DNA from: Coleofasciculus sp040219735
Lineage (GTDB): Bacteria; Cyanobacteriota; Cyanobacteriia; Cyanobacteriales; Coleofasciculaceae
Reading direction: 5' to 3' (one strand)
Assembly (NCBI GenBank): GCA_040219735.1
Contig: JAVJRX010000202.1
Length of the DNA stretch: 64,000 nt
Part shown: in pieces, positions 62,217 through 64,000 of the stretch
Numbering within the stretch: position 1 is the first letter of the stretch
How the letters are laid out: every line of letters begins with the position of its first letter
Notes under the pieces: model-generated
The model's input: only the letters and a program-made list of their open reading frames with translations
What the model was told of the DNA's origin: nothing
Databases searched by the model: none
Made by a program: the position numbers and the translations under genes

Positions 62217-64000
62217 ATGGAATCAGTTGAAAACGTAGCCCTGCCGTTTAACCTGAGAGGAGAAAATGCCTTAGCTGCCATTGTTTTCACCGATGTGGAA
62301 TCATTTACGCCCAAAATGGCAGCCGATGAAACCCATACCTTGTCACTAATCCAACGGGATTTTGAGCAGATGAGTGGCTTCTGTCAGCGTTTTGACGGGC
62401 AGGTTCTCAAAACCTTGGGTGATGGGTTACTGATGTACTTTGTCAGTGCGGAAAAAGCCGTCTTGTGTGCGGTTGAGATTCAAACAGCCTTCGCTACAGC
62501 GGCGACTCAACTGCCAGAACGGGATATTCTCAAACATCGGATTGGTATTTATTTAGGGGATGTTCTGTTTAGCGGTAACGATGTCATGGGTAATGGTGTC
62601 AACATGGCAGCACGGTTACAAAGAGAATCTGCACCTGGAGGCATTTGTATTTCCCAAACCGTTTACGATGTGGTGAAAACGCGGTTGCGCTTACCCATCA
62701 CCTATATGGGATTGCGGAAACTCAGAGGAATTCACGAACCTGTACCCGTCTACCAAATTACACCGCCTCGTCCGCTGATGGGCAGCCATCAACGTGTGTT
62801 TATCTCCTACCGTAACCAAAACCCAGACTCTAGGTTAGCCAAACAATTTTATGCCGCATTATTGGATGGGGGTCATGATGTATTTATGGCGGGGGAAAAT
62901 ATCCGCTGGGGCGACAACTGGCCCCAACGCCTTGAGGCAGAATTAAAGCAATGTGATTACTTGTTGCTGTTATTATCAGAACAATCTGCCCTCAGTGAAA
63001 TGGTGATTGAGGAAGTGCGACGGGCAAAGGAATTACGCAATACAAACCCCGACGGCAAACCGATTATATTACCTATCCGGATTAACTTTCCCCTCACCTC
63101 GCCCCTCAACTACCACCTGCGCGGCTATCTTGACCGGATTCAGCAGGGGGAATGGTATTCTGATGCCGATACAGCCAGTCTAATTCAAGAGGTTCTCAGT
63201 CTTTTGGCAGAGGGTGATACTCCAGAGGAATATCCCGAAACCACTCTAGAAACTCCCTCGGCTTGGGAAAGAGCGGATCACTATCCCTTACCCACGGCTA
63301 TGCCAGAGTTGCCAGAAGGACAGGTGGATTTGGCATCAGTCTTTTATGTAGAACGTCCTCCCATTGAAACGCGCACCTGTAATACCATTATCCAACCCGG
63401 TTCTTTGATTCGGATTAAAGCCACGCGACAGATGGGCAAAACCTCCCTCATGGCACGGATTCTCTATCATGCTAGCCAACAGAGGTATCGTACTGTCGCC
63501 TTAAGCTTTCAACTAGCAGAGGGGAAAGTTTTTGCTGATATTGATAAATTCTTACGCTGGTTTTGTGCCAGCGTGGGACGGCGACTGCGATTGCCCAATC
63601 AAGTTAATGAGTATTGGGATGATATTTTTGGCAGTAAGGATAATTGTACGGCATATTTTGAAGAGTATTTATTGGAAACTATTGATAGTCCCTTAGTTTT
63701 AGGCTTAGATGAAGTAGACTGTATCTTCCAATATCCAGAAATTGCGGCTGACTTTTTTGGGCTGTTGCGGGCATGGCATGAGGATGCCAAAAATCGTGAT
63801 ATTTGGAAAAAATTGCGCTTAGTGGTGGTGCATTCCACGGAAGTGTATGTGCCGATGGATATTAACCAATCGCCTTTTAATGTTGGGTTATCGGTTGAGT
63901 TACCTGAGTTGACGCCTCAACAGGTGTTTGATTTAGCCAAATTACATGGACTTGATTGGCAGTTTAACCAAGTTGAGCAACTTATGGCAATGGTGGCTGG
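62217..64000 (+). CDS. class III nucleotide cyclase-TIR-AAA_35 fusion (partial, cut by window end)
   Basis: At least 594 residues; the frame is still open at 64000. The cyclase homology domain (about 17-185) has both metal Asp residues (AAIVFTDVESFTP and KTLGDGLLMYF) and the Asn/Arg motif NGVNMAARLQRE, so it looks active. The TIR domain (about 189-325) starts HQRVFISYRNQNPDS, has WGDNWPQRLEAELKQCDYLL and SEMVIEEVRRAKEL, where a Glu sits at the place of the NADase catalytic Glu of other TIRs. The AAA_35-type ATPase (about 380 onward) has Walker A in RQMGKTSLMARIL, Walker B in LVLGLDEVDCIF and ELTPQQVFDLAKLHGLDWQF. Cyclic-nucleotide production, a TIR and a STAND-like switch in one chain suggest a self-contained signalling or defence protein (inference). 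Start ATG 62217; the C-terminus is unseen. Confidence 0.9.
   Translation, partial: MESVENVALPFNLRGENALAAIVFTDVESFTPKMAADETHTLSLIQRDFEQMSGFCQRFDGQVLKTLGDGLLMYFVSAEKAVLCAVEIQTAFATAATQLPERDILKHRIGIYLGDVLFSGNDVMGNGVNMAARLQRESAPGGICISQTVYDVVKTRLRLPITYMGLRKLRGIHEPVPVYQITPPRPLMGSHQRVFISYRNQNPDSRLAKQFYAALLDGGHDVFMAGENIRWGDNWPQRLEAELKQCDYLLLLLSEQSALSEMVIEEVRRAKELRNTNPDGKPIILPIRINFPLTSPLNYHLRGYLDRIQQGEWYSDADTASLIQEVLSLLAEGDTPEEYPETTLETPSAWERADHYPLPTAMPELPEGQVDLASVFYVERPPIETRTCNTIIQPGSLIRIKATRQMGKTSLMARILYHASQQRYRTVALSFQLAEGKVFADIDKFLRWFCASVGRRLRLPNQVNEYWDDIFGSKDNCTAYFEEYLLETIDSPLVLGLDEVDCIFQYPEIAADFFGLLRAWHEDAKNRDIWKKLRLVVVHSTEVYVPMDINQSPFNVGLSVELPELTPQQVFDLAKLHGLDWQFNQVEQLMAMVA

Overview
The window looks like the chromosome of a filamentous cyanobacterium. 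The evidence is the frequent HIP1 octamer GCGATCGC, moderate GC, an NTRC-type thioredoxin reductase fused to thioredoxin, a DUF3747/SLH surface protein, a PBS-lyase HEAT-repeat protein, an IcfG-like PP2C/STAS cluster, very large multi-domain kinases and many short palindromic repeats. The genus cannot be fixed from the sequence; a Coleofasciculus/Microcoleus-like organism is a guess.

Layout. 1-4.3 kb: a C-terminally truncated type II NAD(P)H dehydrogenase, an O-methyltransferase, an SLH surface protein and a divergent membrane/coiled-coil protein. 4.4-9.7 kb: two hybrid histidine kinases, the larger one carrying a dispersed palindromic repeat read through in frame inside its ATPase domain. 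10-26.3 kb: an envelope-glycan locus. It has GT39-like membrane glycosyltransferases, three adjacent paralogues of an unnamed polytopic family (a fourth lies at 37 kb), a DUF6798-like membrane protein, a UDP-sugar epimerase, a BY-kinase/Wzz co-polymerase and a Wza-like SLBB export protein. 26.4-28.3 kb: a hydrolase remnant, sfsA and two small proteins. 28.4-36.7 kb: a REC-PAS-PAS-cyclase, a stand-alone receiver and a 1867-residue Ser/Thr kinase-ATPase-GAF-histidine kinase, all on one strand. 37-46.7 kb: the fourth polytopic paralogue, a DUF2993 remnant, NTRC, TPR proteins, an AT-rich rhamnosyltransferase-like gene, and small stress or hypothetical proteins (CsbD, a GNRPI-repeat protein). 47-52.2 kb: a partner-switching module with two SpoIIE-type phosphatases (one haem-sensor-like, one dCache), an RsbW-like ATPase and a STAS protein. 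52.5-60.4 kb: an Omp85 protein, a toxin-like/unknown gene pair, an SSS transporter, an acetyltransferase, a HEAT-repeat protein and a glycine-zipper stress protein. 60.6-64 kb: a pentapeptide-repeat protein, then a gene cut by the window end that fuses a class III nucleotide cyclase, a TIR domain and an AAA_35 ATPase.

How the genes fit together. The glycan block supplies precursor epimerisation, membrane glycosyl transfer, chain-length control and outer-membrane export. The signalling blocks (phosphorelay, cyclic nucleotide, PP2C/STAS partner switching) are plausible controllers of stress or envelope responses, but no direct regulatory link is visible. The most unusual objects are the cyclase-TIR-AAA_35 fusion at the right edge, the four-member polytopic family, the in-frame palindrome in a kinase and the toxin-like pair near 55 kb. 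No tRNA, rRNA or CRISPR array was recognised.
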